From Candidatus Tachikawaea gelatinosa (GTDB lineage Bacteria > Pseudomonadota > Gammaproteobacteria > Enterobacterales > Enterobacteriaceae), in the NCBI RefSeq assembly GCF_000828815.1, contig NZ_AP014521.1, positions 590,001 to 654,000 on the forward strand: 64,000 bases of DNA, given 5' to 3'. Each line of letters opens with the position of its first letter. Position 1 is the stretch's first letter. The position numbers were made by a program, and so were the translations under genes. Under the pieces are notes generated by a model. The model was given only the letters and a program-made list of their open reading frames with translations, was not told where the DNA came from and did no database searches. Of this stretch, positions 1 to 9,153 are shown piece by piece.

Positions 1-737
1 CTCGATATACATCTATTCTACAATCAAGTAAATTTATTTCTACAGAAATTTTATCATTTATTTCTGGATAAACAAAAATTGAGCTGAAAGAAGTATGCCT
101 ACGTTTGCTAGAATCAAATGGACTTCTACGTACTAATCTATGAATTCCAGTTTCTGTTTTTAGCCAACCAAATGCACATTTACCTGATATAAAAACTGTT
201 GCAGATTTTATACCAACACTTTCCCCTCCTGATTCTTCAAGAACTTTATACTTAAAATGTTTTTTCTCTGCCCATCTTATATACATTCTTAATAACATTT
301 TTGTCCAGTCTTGTGCGTCAATTCCTCCAGAACCTGATTGGAAATCAATATAACAATTAAAACTGTCGTATTTTCCAGTAAACATACGATGAAATTCTAA
401 GTCATTAAATTGATTTTCTAATTCGTTTATTTCAGATATAATCTCGTTAAACATTATTAAATCTTTTTCTTCTTCTGCTAATAAAATAAAACTTTTAATA
501 TCTTGTAATCTTTCTTGAAGAGTTTCAAGATTATTAACATTGCATAATAATGCAGAATATTCTTTTTTTAAAAATTTAGCACGTTTTTTATCTTTCCAAA
601 AATCAACATTTTTTAGTTCTTTTTCAATTTTTTTTACTTTTTTTTTATTATTATAATAATTAAAAATATCTCTAATATTTTTATTTTTTTCTATTAATTT
701 TTGTATACGATTTTTAATTAAATTTAATTCAAACATA
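1..737 (-). CDS. prfB: Peptide chain release factor 2, N-terminal two thirds (runs off the left edge), with a frame break at codon 8
   Basis: Release factor RF2, which terminates translation at UGA and UAA. The visible 245 codons align from residue 1 with the E. coli protein as I remember it, and the window ends just before the GGQ loop (last codons read RIDVYR). The PCRF domain and the conserved SGSGGIDAQDW and HRLVRRSPFD stretches are visible. The ATG at 737 reads seven codons (MFELNFN) and then meets TAA at 716-714. One extra T must be skipped to continue as KNRIQKL, after which the frame stays open. The E. coli programmed frameshift site (CTTTGAC near codon 25) is absent; the sequence there is ATTTTTAAT. 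Transcribed after recJ, as in the E. coli recJ-prfB-lysS operon. A non-standard ATT start at 724 in the downstream frame is an alternative. Identity is sure; how it is expressed is not. Confidence 0.9.
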
Positions 738-851
738 GTTTCTTTTATATTTAGTATTTATCATTTTATTACACTATAAAAAATAATGTATATAAGTAAT
801 ATATAAAATTAAAAATATAAATAGTCTAGGAATAAACGCTGCAATAAAACA

Positions 852-2603
852 TTATAAAGGCCAAATCTCTTCAATTAAAAGTTGCATTTGACGATTACCT
901 CGAAAATTATTCATGTACAGTTTATAAACTATTTCTACTTTCTTAATATCATTATTTGGCCAGAATAAAGTATTAACATTAAAAAGAATACCATTAATAA
1001 AATTATTTCCGTTTAATGGTTTTAACGTGAGTTTTAAATGTCTATTACCTGCTAATTTTTGATTAATTAATAAAAATTTTCCATCAAAAGATGGTTCTGG
1101 AAAATTTTGCCCCCAAGGACCAGCATGTCTTAAAATTTGTGTTGTTTTTAATGTGTACTCTATAGGATCTAATTCTCCATCAGACCAAATAATATCTTGT
1201 ATATTATTTTCATGAAAAAAATTTTTTATGAATTCAGTAAAAATTTTATAAAATTTTTCATAATTTTTTTTTTCTATTGATAAACCTGCCGCCATTGCAT
1301 GGCCACCAAAATTTAATATTATCCCTGGATATAAATGATTAAATCTTACAAATAGATGATAAATATGAACGTTTGATATAGAACGAGCAGAACCTTTCAA
1401 AATATCTTTGTCTACAGGAGCAAAAGTAATTACCGGGCAATGAAATCTTTCTTTCAAACGTGATGCTAATATACCTACTACTCCTTGATGCCAATTATTT
1501 TCATAAAAAATTAGAATTGATGGTGAATTTTTTTGATTTTTTTCAAATAACTTTTTTAATAAAAAAATTACCTGATTATTCATTTTTTTTTCAATTTTTT
1601 TTCGCTTTTCATTTAATGCATTTAATTTATTTGCTAAATAATAAATATTTTCAATATTATTGGACAATAATAAAGAAATTCCTGTTGACATACTATCAAG
1701 ACGTCCAGCTGCGTTTAAACGTGATCCTATAACAAAACTTAAATCATTTTCTACTAAATCATATAAGTTACAATGAGTAATATCTAACAAAACTTTAATT
1801 CCAAGACGACATTTGCCAGATCGTATTCTGTTTAATCCTTGCCAAACTAAAATTCTATTGTTTTTATCTAATGGCACCATATCAGCGATAGTACCAATTG
1901 CGACTAAATCAAGAAAGTTTGCTAAATTTGGAATTGATAATTTATTTTTTTCAAACCATTTTTTTTTTTGTAAATAAGCTCTTAACGCAATCATAAGATA
2001 AAAAGCTACGCCGACACCTGCTAAATTGCAGGATAAAAATTTAGAATCTTTTAAATTAGGGTTGACAATTGCTTTTGCAGGAGGTAATTCATTTCCTGGT
2101 AAATGATGATCTGTAATTAAAACAGGAATATTATACTTGTTTGCTTCTTTAACACCTTCATATGAAGAAATTCCATTATCAACAGTTAAAATTAAATCTG
2201 TTCCTATTTCATAGGCTTGTTTGACTATGCTAGGACTTAAACCGTACCCATCTTTTAATCTACTGGGAATTAAGTAGTTTATGTTATGACTGCCCATTGA
2301 TTGTATTGCTAAAACTACGAGTGCTGTACTCGTTGCTCCGTCTGCATCAAAATCACCGACAACAGTAATACGTTTTTTTTTCTTTATCGAATCATACAAA
2401 ATTTTTACTGCTTTATGAACATCATTGAGATGATCATAAGATAATAAATGATTTAAACTTTTTTGTAGATCGTTTACTGTATCAATACCTCTGTGAAGAT
2501 AAATTTTGCGTAGTAATGGCGGATATTCATTTAATGAATGATTATCGTGTTTAATATGTCGACGTTTTAGTTTAAAATTTTTTGTAAATATATTATATGT
2601 CAA
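852..2603 (-). CDS. recJ: Single-strand-specific 5'-3' DNA exonuclease RecJ
   Basis: 583 residues against about 577 in E. coli. RecJ degrades single-stranded DNA 5' to 3' in recombination, mismatch repair and base excision repair. The DHH-family motifs are intact: VGDFDADGATS near residue 80, TVDNGISS near 140, and TDHHLPG near 163. The DHHA1 half carries GGHAMAAGLS near residue 436, and the protein ends with the RGNRQMQLLIEEIWPL-type tail typical of RecJ. It sits 114 bp upstream of prfB on the same strand, probably in one transcript. Keeping this nuclease in a genome that has shed many repair genes is notable, but nothing in the sequence suggests loss of function. Confidence 0.96.
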   Translation of the reverse strand: MTYNIFTKNFKLKRRHIKHDNHSLNEYPPLLRKIYLHRGIDTVNDLQKSLNHLLSYDHLNDVHKAVKILYDSIKKKKRITVVGDFDADGATSTALVVLAIQSMGSHNINYLIPSRLKDGYGLSPSIVKQAYEIGTDLILTVDNGISSYEGVKEANKYNIPVLITDHHLPGNELPPAKAIVNPNLKDSKFLSCNLAGVGVAFYLMIALRAYLQKKKWFEKNKLSIPNLANFLDLVAIGTIADMVPLDKNNRILVWQGLNRIRSGKCRLGIKVLLDITHCNLYDLVENDLSFVIGSRLNAAGRLDSMSTGISLLLSNNIENIYYLANKLNALNEKRKKIEKKMNNQVIFLLKKLFEKNQKNSPSILIFYENNWHQGVVGILASRLKERFHCPVITFAPVDKDILKGSARSISNVHIYHLFVRFNHLYPGIILNFGGHAMAAGLSIEKKNYEKFYKIFTEFIKNFFHENNIQDIIWSDGELDPIEYTLKTTQILRHAGPWGQNFPEPSFDGKFLLINQKLAGNRHLKLTLKPLNGNNFINGILFNVNTLFWPNNDIKKVEIVYKLYMNNFRGNRQMQLLIEEIWPL

Positions 2604-2727
2604 TTAGAGTTTAACCTTTAAAATATTGTTAATAAAAAAAATTATTATTAATAAGTTAAATATTATATTATACTTAGATTGGCAAAAATTTTTATTAGAA
2701 TTCTTATATTTTTTATTTGGAATAATT

Positions 2728-3687
2728 GTGTCTAAAAATTTATCATATCATTTTTCTCTTCCTTCTTATAGATTACCCTTGAAAATTATTTTTTTTGAAA
2801 AATTAAAATTAATTAATATACAAGGAAATAATGTTAAAAAATATTTACAGAGTCAATTTACTGCTAATATATTTTTGTTAAAAGAAAATAATTATTTAAT
2901 TACTGCTCATTGTAATGTTTATGGGAAAGTTTTAGGTATTTTTCCTATTTTTTTATATAAAGATAGCTATTTTTATACTATATATAATGATATCTCTGAA
3001 ATTCAAATGAATGAGTTAAAAAAATATGCAATATTTTCAAATATAAAAATTTGTGAAAACGATCAAAAAAAATTATTAGGAGTTGTAGGAAAAGAAGCAA
3101 AATTTTTTTTAAAACAATATTTTCCTGAATTACCAAATAAAAATAAAAAAAAAATAGTTTTTAAAAAAAATATATTGTTATGGTTTGAGAAACCGATCGA
3201 ACGTTATTTAATAATTATTGATCAATTGATTTTTAATAAAATAAAAAAAATAAATCAATTACAATTGTCAAAAGATGAGCAATGGTTTTCGTTAGATATG
3301 GAATGTGGTTTTCCAGTAATTAATAATTATAATATACGAAAATTTTTCCCTCAGTTTTTAAATCTAGAAAAATTTAATGCAATAAGTTTTAAAAAGGGAT
3401 GTTATCTTGGTCAAGAAATTATTTCACGTATACAGTATCGTGGAAAAAATAAATTTTCTATTTTTTTATTAGAAGGAACATCTAGTGTTGTGCCATCTGT
3501 TAAATCTATATTAGAAATAAAAGTTAAAGATTCTTGGAAAGAAACTGGAAATATATTACATGTAACTCAATTAGATAATAAAATTATTTGGATACAAGTT
3601 TTGTTAAGCAGTCAATCTGAAACAGCAGATATTTTTCGTATAATAGATGATAAAAATAGTCGCTTTTTTATAAAAAAAATTTCCTAA
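2728..3687 (+). CDS. ygfZ: Folate-binding Fe-S cluster protein YgfZ
   Basis: A member of the GcvT-like YgfZ family, which binds tetrahydrofolate and helps maintain or repair some iron-sulfur enzymes. The diagnostic motif KGCYLGQE (E. coli K-G-C-Y-T-G-Q-E, with the redox-active Cys) is present, as are ELKKYAIFS and LLWFE. The open frame extends back to a TTG at 2626, but that stretch is a hydrophobic run with no counterpart. Starting at GTG 2728 (reading MSKNLSYHF) gives 319 residues, close to the 326 of E. coli, and aligns at the N-terminus. This also leaves room for promoters between the divergent recJ and ygfZ. The start is an inference; the identity is firm. Confidence 0.9.
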   Translation: MSKNLSYHFSLPSYRLPLKIIFFEKLKLINIQGNNVKKYLQSQFTANIFLLKENNYLITAHCNVYGKVLGIFPIFLYKDSYFYTIYNDISEIQMNELKKYAIFSNIKICENDQKKLLGVVGKEAKFFLKQYFPELPNKNKKKIVFKKNILLWFEKPIERYLIIIDQLIFNKIKKINQLQLSKDEQWFSLDMECGFPVINNYNIRKFFPQFLNLEKFNAISFKKGCYLGQEIISRIQYRGKNKFSIFLLEGTSSVVPSVKSILEIKVKDSWKETGNILHVTQLDNKIIWIQVLLSSQSETADIFRIIDDKNSRFFIKKIS

Positions 3688-3778
3688 AAATATAATTTAT
3701 TATATTTTATAATAAAATTTCTATCTATCAATAAAAGTAAAAATTTATGTATTTTAAATAAATAAACTAGTTTAATAC

Positions 3779-4591
3779 TTATTTTAAATTTCTTTCTTTA
3801 CAAATAATATTATAAGCTTTTTGTATAATTTGCATTTTTTGTTTTGCTGTATTTAACATTTCGGATGATGTTTTTATTGATGATAGTTTATCTGGATGGT
3901 ATTTATTCATGAATTTTCGATAAGCACGTTTAATTGTAATATTATCATCAGTTTTTTTTACTTTTAAAGTATTATAAGCATTTTCTATTGTTGATTGTGA
4001 ATTGTTTTTTTTTGTTTGAAAGCTTCTATGATATTTGTGATAGAAAAAAAAATTTTTTTCTTCTATCATATTTAAAAGATAATCTAATTGAAATTTTGAC
4101 GTACTTAATTCCTGAGCAATTACATATAAAATATTTCTTTCATTGGGATGTAGTACTTCGTCAGAAAATGCTAATTTTATTTGAATTTCAAAAAAAAATT
4201 TTATTATATCAAAATTTTTATAAAAAATTTGACGTAATTCTTTTAGTTTATATCGTAACGGGTAGTTGTTTTGCTTGCCATATCGGAAAGCCTGTTGTGC
4301 TTGTATACATAAATCTTTATTTAATTGCATATCATTCATGCATGTTGAAACAATTCTTATATCTTTTGCAGAAACGTATCCCTTGGATTTCGCAATATTT
4401 CCCATTACTTGAAATGTAGTACAAATGAAAATTTTTTGATAACGATTATCATCGATATACAACTTTTTTTTTTTATGATCAAATATTTTATCAATTATGT
4501 AACCAATAAAAAATCCAATAATAATATTCCAAAATCCAGTTCCTAATATAGATCCAATTAATATTCCAAAAATTTTACCAAAGGGATGCAT
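3779..4591 (-). CDS. djlA: Membrane-anchored co-chaperone DjlA (TerB and J domains)
   Basis: 270 residues, as in E. coli (271). DjlA is a type III inner-membrane protein that presents a C-terminal J domain to DnaK in the cytoplasm. The N-terminus has the single membrane span with GxxxG-like spacing (residues 5-33, IIIGFFIGYIID). The middle is a TerB-like helical domain with EIQIKLAFSDE and LHPNERNILYVIAQEL. The J domain occupies about residues 206-270 with the essential HPD in KYHPDKL. Its partner DnaK is encoded about 11 kb away. In E. coli djlA is divergent from lptD-surA; here the lptD position is eroded. Confidence 0.95.
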   Translation of the reverse strand: MHPFGKIFGILIGSILGTGFWNIIIGFFIGYIIDKIFDHKKKKLYIDDNRYQKIFICTTFQVMGNIAKSKGYVSAKDIRIVSTCMNDMQLNKDLCIQAQQAFRYGKQNNYPLRYKLKELRQIFYKNFDIIKFFFEIQIKLAFSDEVLHPNERNILYVIAQELSTSKFQLDYLLNMIEEKNFFFYHKYHRSFQTKKNNSQSTIENAYNTLKVKKTDDNITIKRAYRKFMNKYHPDKLSSIKTSSEMLNTAKQKMQIIQKAYNIICKERNLK

Positions 4592-5328
4592 ATAAATATA
4601 TCTCCATGCATTATTGCTATTCTTTAATATTTCATATAACTCTAAAAAAGAAATGATTAATTTTACTTGTTTATTGATTGCTTAATAAATTTTAAAATTT
4701 TTTATATATTAATAAAAATATATTGAAAAACTTGATAAGTTTCATTTTTTTTAATTACAATTATTGAATAATTTTATATTTACAATTTTTTTTAAAAAAC
4801 ATAAAAACAAACTCTTACATTTATGTAAAATAATAAATAATATAATCGATAATTATAGTAAATTTTTATTTTGATATAAAAATTTTTAGTGAAACTTTTA
4901 ATTATAAAAATATAAAGGTTTGTAATAGAATTTATCTAAAATAAAATATTCTGTTAAAGATTATTTTTGTTTTGCTAAAAATAAAAATAAATTCATTTTT
5001 TTGTAAAAAGATAATATTAGATTTAAAAAAAAATTAGTATACAAACGTTATAATCATTATAAAAAATTAATAGAATTCAGAGGTTTTATCTTTCATATTT
5101 TACTTTTTCGATTTATCAAAGTATACTACATATCTTTTTATTCTCTCAAAAAAAATATAGTTTTTAAAAAAAAATATATTTTTTATTGTATAAATATGTT
5201 TAAAAAAAATTAAAGTACACATGAATATTTATTGTAGCTAGTTTAACAGAGTGAATTTACAAAATATATTTTGTATTAAAAAAATATCAGTTTTAAAAAA
5301 CTTAATATTTATGCATTATATATTTTTT
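4592..5328. other. Gene-free AT-rich stretch between djlA and the lptD relic
   Basis: No convincing coding frame, RNA gene or long hairpin is visible on either strand. Stop codons are dense in all frames and the composition is more A/T-rich than neighbouring genes. It probably combines the djlA upstream region with fully decayed sequence. Confidence 0.6.
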
Positions 5329-5984
5329 ATGAAGAAAATCATTAAAAAGATATGTCTTATAGTGATATTTATTACATATTCTAAAATTTTTGCTTGTTTT
5401 AAAACATATTGTAAATGTTAACGTTTTTTAAAACTGATATTTAATATTGTTTAATAAAACTTCAAATTTTTTGTGTAAATACTTCTCATAAACATCATAA
5501 TAAATTTAAAATAGATATTTTTAGCGTTGTTAATAAGACATTTTTTTATTTTTATCTTTATCAAAGAAATTAAAAATATAAAATTAAATATCTGGTATAT
5601 TTATGTCTTTCGTTGTAAAGATGATGATTTTATTTTTGAAAAAATTTACAATAATCCTTTTTCACAATTTTTATAAAAAATAGAGATTATCATGGAATGT
5701 TTGATTTATTTTTATACATAAATTAAAAATTATTACTATTTTTTTTAAAAATTATTAATTAAGTATTAAAGATAAAAGATAATTAATATAACTATATTTT
5801 TAGTTCAAAATATAAAAAATTTTTATATGTGAACAAAAATTAGTAAAAATATAATTGTCATTTTATAGATTTTATCTTATCAAGGTAAAATGTTAATTAA
5901 ATATATAAACTAATATATAATGAACTACATATTAATCCACACAACACCTAAATTTCATAAATCAAAACATATAAATAAAACAAA
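5329..5984 (+). pseudogene. lptD: Probable relic of lptD (imp/ostA), N-terminal signal peptide still recognisable
   Basis: A 30-codon frame at 5329-5421 begins MKKIIKKICLIVIF and ends its hydrophobic run at KIFACF. This is a typical Sec signal peptide, comparable with the MKK-type leader of the LPS-assembly protein LptD. It then hits a stop, and no beta-barrel sequence can be followed downstream. Position supports the call: in E. coli lptD lies between djlA and surA and is immediately followed by surA. A full gene would need about 2.35 kb and only about 650 bp remain. The assignment rests on synteny plus a generic signal peptide, so it is tentative; it could be the remnant of another exported protein. 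Confidence 0.35.
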
Positions 5985-7262
5985 ATGTTAAAAAAATTAA
6001 TTTTAATTATACTACTAGTATATAATACATCTTTTGCTAAACCTCATTTATTAGACGAAATAGCTGTTATTGTAAACAATGATGTAATACTAAAAAGTGA
6101 TATAAAAAATGTTGTTGATCAAATAAAAAAACAAAATCCATTAGTTACTACTAGCGATAAAAATTTTTTAAAAAAAATTTTTGAAAATGAAATTATAAAT
6201 AAAATTTTATTAGCACTTGGAGAAAAAAAAGGAATAAAAATTGATGAAAAAACACTAAATCAAATGATAAAAAATGGAATAAAAAAACATGGTATAACTA
6301 TTGATCAATTACATGATTATCTAAAAAAACACAATATTGAATATATAGATTATATAAATGATATTAGCAAAAAATTTATTATATCAATACTACTTCAAAA
6401 TGAAGTAAAAAAAAGAATACACGTTACTGAAGAAGAAGAAAAATTTTTTTTAAAAAAGCTCCAAAAAGATCAAGATAAAAATATTGAATATACATTTACT
6501 TATATTTTTTTTCCTTTAAAGGCAAACGTTAACAAAAGAATAATTAATAAAATTAATTTATTAGCACATGATACTATTAAAAACCTTCAAAAGAATAATG
6601 ATATTACGCAAATACTACATTTTTTATCTAATAAAAAATTAAACATAGAATATAAAAAAATTGAAAAAAAATGTATTAATGATTTACCTGTTTTTTTTTC
6701 AAAAGCATTATCTAATAGTCCTAAAAATGTTCATGTTATCGGTCCTATAAAAAATATAAAAGGATTATATGTATTAAAAATACATAATAGGGACGAAAGT
6801 AAGTTACATACGATTATTAAACAATTTCATGTAAAAGATATTTTTTTAAAATCATCCTCCAAAAAAACCGATATACAAAAAAAGAAAAAATTAGAAAAAA
6901 TTATAAAAAATATTCAAAACAAAGAAGAAAGTTTTAGTGATGCTGCTATTAAATATTCTGAAGATAGTAAATCTGCTGCAAAAGGTGGTGATCTTTTATG
7001 GATTTCGTCTGAATATTTTGGAAAAAAAATTGAAAAAATTATTGAAAAACTAAAAAAAGGAAATATGACTTATCCGTTTCGCTCAAATTCTGGTTGGCAT
7101 GTTATTCAATTAATTGATAAAAGAAGAGTGGATATAACAAATATTTTAAATAAAAAACAAGCTGAAAACTTTTTCTTTAATGAAAAATTTGATCAAGAAG
7201 CAAAGAAATGGATACAAGAACAAAAAAATCAGACATATATTAAATATGTAAATACTTTATGA
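5985..7262 (+). CDS. surA: Periplasmic chaperone and peptidyl-prolyl isomerase SurA
   Basis: 425 residues (E. coli 428). SurA escorts unfolded outer-membrane porins across the periplasm to the BAM complex. It has a clear signal peptide (MLKKLILIILLVYNTSFA, cleavage after AFA-like SFA near residue 18). The SurA N-domain follows with DEIAVIVNNDVILKSDI. The first parvulin domain (about 175-275) is degraded and has no GGxLGW motif. The second (about 280-385) is well kept, with AAKGGDLLWIS and SGWHVIQLIDKRR. In E. coli the first domain is also isomerase-inactive. Its stop overlaps the pdxA start (ATGA), so the two are translationally coupled. Retention fits a continued need to insert porins even though lptD is gone. 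Confidence 0.95.
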   Translation: MLKKLILIILLVYNTSFAKPHLLDEIAVIVNNDVILKSDIKNVVDQIKKQNPLVTTSDKNFLKKIFENEIINKILLALGEKKGIKIDEKTLNQMIKNGIKKHGITIDQLHDYLKKHNIEYIDYINDISKKFIISILLQNEVKKRIHVTEEEEKFFLKKLQKDQDKNIEYTFTYIFFPLKANVNKRIINKINLLAHDTIKNLQKNNDITQILHFLSNKKLNIEYKKIEKKCINDLPVFFSKALSNSPKNVHVIGPIKNIKGLYVLKIHNRDESKLHTIIKQFHVKDIFLKSSSKKTDIQKKKKLEKIIKNIQNKEESFSDAAIKYSEDSKSAAKGGDLLWISSEYFGKKIEKIIEKLKKGNMTYPFRSNSGWHVIQLIDKRRVDITNILNKKQAENFFFNEKFDQEAKKWIQEQKNQTYIKYVNTL

Positions 7263-8275
7263 AAAATCATCAATTTATTATTACTCCTGGTGAACCCGCA
7301 GGAGTTGGGCCGGATATTATAATTCAATTAATACAAGAAAAATGGCCGGTAAAATTAGTCATTTGCGCTGATCCTATGTTAATTTATAACCGTGCTAAAG
7401 AATTAAAATTACCAATTGATATAAAAATTTATAAGAAAAATGCAACAAATAACATAGTGAAAAAAAGTGAAATGATTATTCTTCCAATTAAAACTAATAA
7501 AATAGTAGAAATAGGAAAATTATGTATTGAAAATAGTTACTATGTAATTAATTCACTTATTATCGCATGCTTTGGATGTTTAAAAAAAGAATTTTCAGCT
7601 TTAATTACCGGCCCAGTACAAAAAAGTATTATTAATCAAGCAGGAATAGAATTTTCAGGTCATACAGAGTTTTTAGCCAATTATACAGGAACAAAAATAG
7701 TATTGATGTTATTTGTTGTAAAATCAATTCATATGGCTATGATTACAACACATGTTCCTTTAAAAGATGTTGCTTCTTTTATTAACAAAGATATTTTATA
7801 TAGAAAAATTACTCTTTTATATACTGATTTAAAAAATAAATTTGGATTTTTAAAACCGCGAATTTTAGTAACAGGATTAAATCCTCATGCTGGAGAAAAT
7901 GGATATTTAGGAAAAGAAGAAATTGATATTATTATTCCTGTTTTGCAAAAACTTAAGAACGAAGGATTAAACGTTATAGGACCTTTTTCAGCTGATACAA
8001 TTTTTAATTTTCCTTTAAAAAAATATGATGTTATTCTTACTATGTATCATGATCAAGGATTACCTGCACTAAAAAGTCATAGTTTTGGAAAAGCAGTTAA
8101 TGTAACCTTAGGATTACCTTTTATTCGTACATCCGTTGATCACGGAACAGCTTTAGAATTAGCAGGCACAAAAAAAATAAATTTAGAAAGTTTTAGATTA
8201 GCAATTAAATTAGCAATTAATTTAGTAAAAAATAATGAAAATATTCAAAACAAAAAAATTTCATATATTTCGTAA
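7259..8275 (+). CDS. pdxA: 4-hydroxythreonine-4-phosphate dehydrogenase PdxA
   Basis: 338 residues (E. coli 329). PdxA oxidises 4-phosphohydroxy-L-threonine in the DXP-dependent pyridoxal phosphate pathway. Visible family motifs are ITPGEPAGVGPD at the start, FSGHTEFLA (metal-binding His), GLNPHAGENG, MYHDQGLPALK and FIRTSVDHGTALELAG. The ATG overlaps the surA stop by four bases. The 3' end runs 41 bp into ksgA, which gives a slightly longer tail (NNENIQNKKISYIS) than in E. coli. This surA-pdxA-ksgA order is the E. coli one. Whether the rest of the vitamin B6 pathway is present cannot be seen here. Confidence 0.95.
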   Translation: MKNHQFIITPGEPAGVGPDIIIQLIQEKWPVKLVICADPMLIYNRAKELKLPIDIKIYKKNATNNIVKKSEMIILPIKTNKIVEIGKLCIENSYYVINSLIIACFGCLKKEFSALITGPVQKSIINQAGIEFSGHTEFLANYTGTKIVLMLFVVKSIHMAMITTHVPLKDVASFINKDILYRKITLLYTDLKNKFGFLKPRILVTGLNPHAGENGYLGKEEIDIIIPVLQKLKNEGLNVIGPFSADTIFNFPLKKYDVILTMYHDQGLPALKSHSFGKAVNVTLGLPFIRTSVDHGTALELAGTKKINLESFRLAIKLAINLVKNNENIQNKKISYIS

Positions 8276-9065
8276 AAGATATGGACAACATTTTCTTAAA
8301 GATAAAGATATTATTTCTGCTATTATTAATGCTATTAATCCTCAAAGTGAAGATATTATGGTAGAAATAGGTCCGGGAAATGGAGCATTAACTAAACACG
8401 TTATAAAAGATGTTAATTTATTAATTGCAATTGAAATTGATAATAATCTTGTGATTCTTTTAAAGAACATTTTTTTAAAACATGTTAATTTTATTGTCTT
8501 TAATGCGGATGTAATAAAATTTAATTTTAATAATTTAACAAAACAATATAAAAAGAAACTACGAATATTTGGAAATATACCTTATAACATATCCACGAAT
8601 TTAGTATTTCATCTTATTAAATATATTGATTTAATAAAAGATGTACACTTTATGTTTCAGAAAGAAGTAGCGGATAGATTACTTGCTATTCCTAATAGTA
8701 AAAATTATGGAAAATTAACTATACTTGCTCAATCTTTTTTTAAAATAACTGTAGTAGTAGATAAAATACATTCATCTGCTTTTTTACCACAACCAAAAGT
8801 AAATTCTATTTTTCTTAGATTTATACCTCATAAATTTTATAATTTTATTAAAGAAGACATATTTTTTTTAAAAAAAATACTAACTGATGCTTTTAATCAA
8901 AGAAGAAAAACTATTAAAAACAGTTTAAATAAAATTTTTAATGTAAAAAAATTAGAAACTATAGGAATTAATTGTAATTTACGTGCAGAAAATCTATCTG
9001 TACAACAATATTTTGAAATAACAAATTTTTATCTAAAAAATATAAAAAAATCTAAAATTACATAA
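8235..9065 (+). CDS. ksgA: 16S rRNA dimethyladenosine transferase KsgA (RsmA)
   Basis: 276 residues (E. coli 273). It dimethylates two adjacent adenosines (A1518/A1519) in the 3' terminal helix of 16S rRNA late in 30S assembly. SAM-binding motif I reads MVEIGPGNGALT near residue 41, the catalytic motif IV reads FGNIPYNIST near residue 115, and the C-terminal AFNQRRKTIKNSL is intact. The first 41 bp overlap pdxA in another frame. The start is supported because RYGQHFL aligns with RFGQNFL of E. coli after a similar-length lead. The apaG gene that follows ksgA in E. coli is missing. Confidence 0.95.
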   Translation: MKIFKTKKFHIFRKRYGQHFLKDKDIISAIINAINPQSEDIMVEIGPGNGALTKHVIKDVNLLIAIEIDNNLVILLKNIFLKHVNFIVFNADVIKFNFNNLTKQYKKKLRIFGNIPYNISTNLVFHLIKYIDLIKDVHFMFQKEVADRLLAIPNSKNYGKLTILAQSFFKITVVVDKIHSSAFLPQPKVNSIFLRFIPHKFYNFIKEDIFFLKKILTDAFNQRRKTIKNSLNKIFNVKKLETIGINCNLRAENLSVQQYFEITNFYLKNIKKSKIT

Positions 9066-9071
9066 AAAACG

Positions 9072-9100
9072 TATATAGTGTATAGTATATACACTATATA
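9072..9100. repeat. Perfect 13-bp inverted repeat with 3-nt loop between ksgA and apaH
   Basis: TATATAGTGTATA (9072-9084) and its exact complement TATACACTATATA (9088-9100) are separated by GTA. It occupies the place of the lost apaG gene. There is no T-run behind it, so it is not a classical terminator. It may stabilise the 3' end of the surA-pdxA-ksgA transcript. Confidence 0.7.
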
Positions 9101-9153
9101 TCATTAAGTTAATAATTTTATTAAAAAACTAATTATTATGTTAGGCATGAAAA

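Noticed and set aside
2626-2727. N-terminal extension of ygfZ from TTG 2626
   Set aside because: It has no counterpart in YgfZ, is a low-complexity hydrophobic run, and the GTG at 2728 aligns with the known N-terminus.
3988-4419. 143-codon frame opposite djlA
   Set aside because: The minus-strand DjlA with its HPD motif is clearly the real gene.
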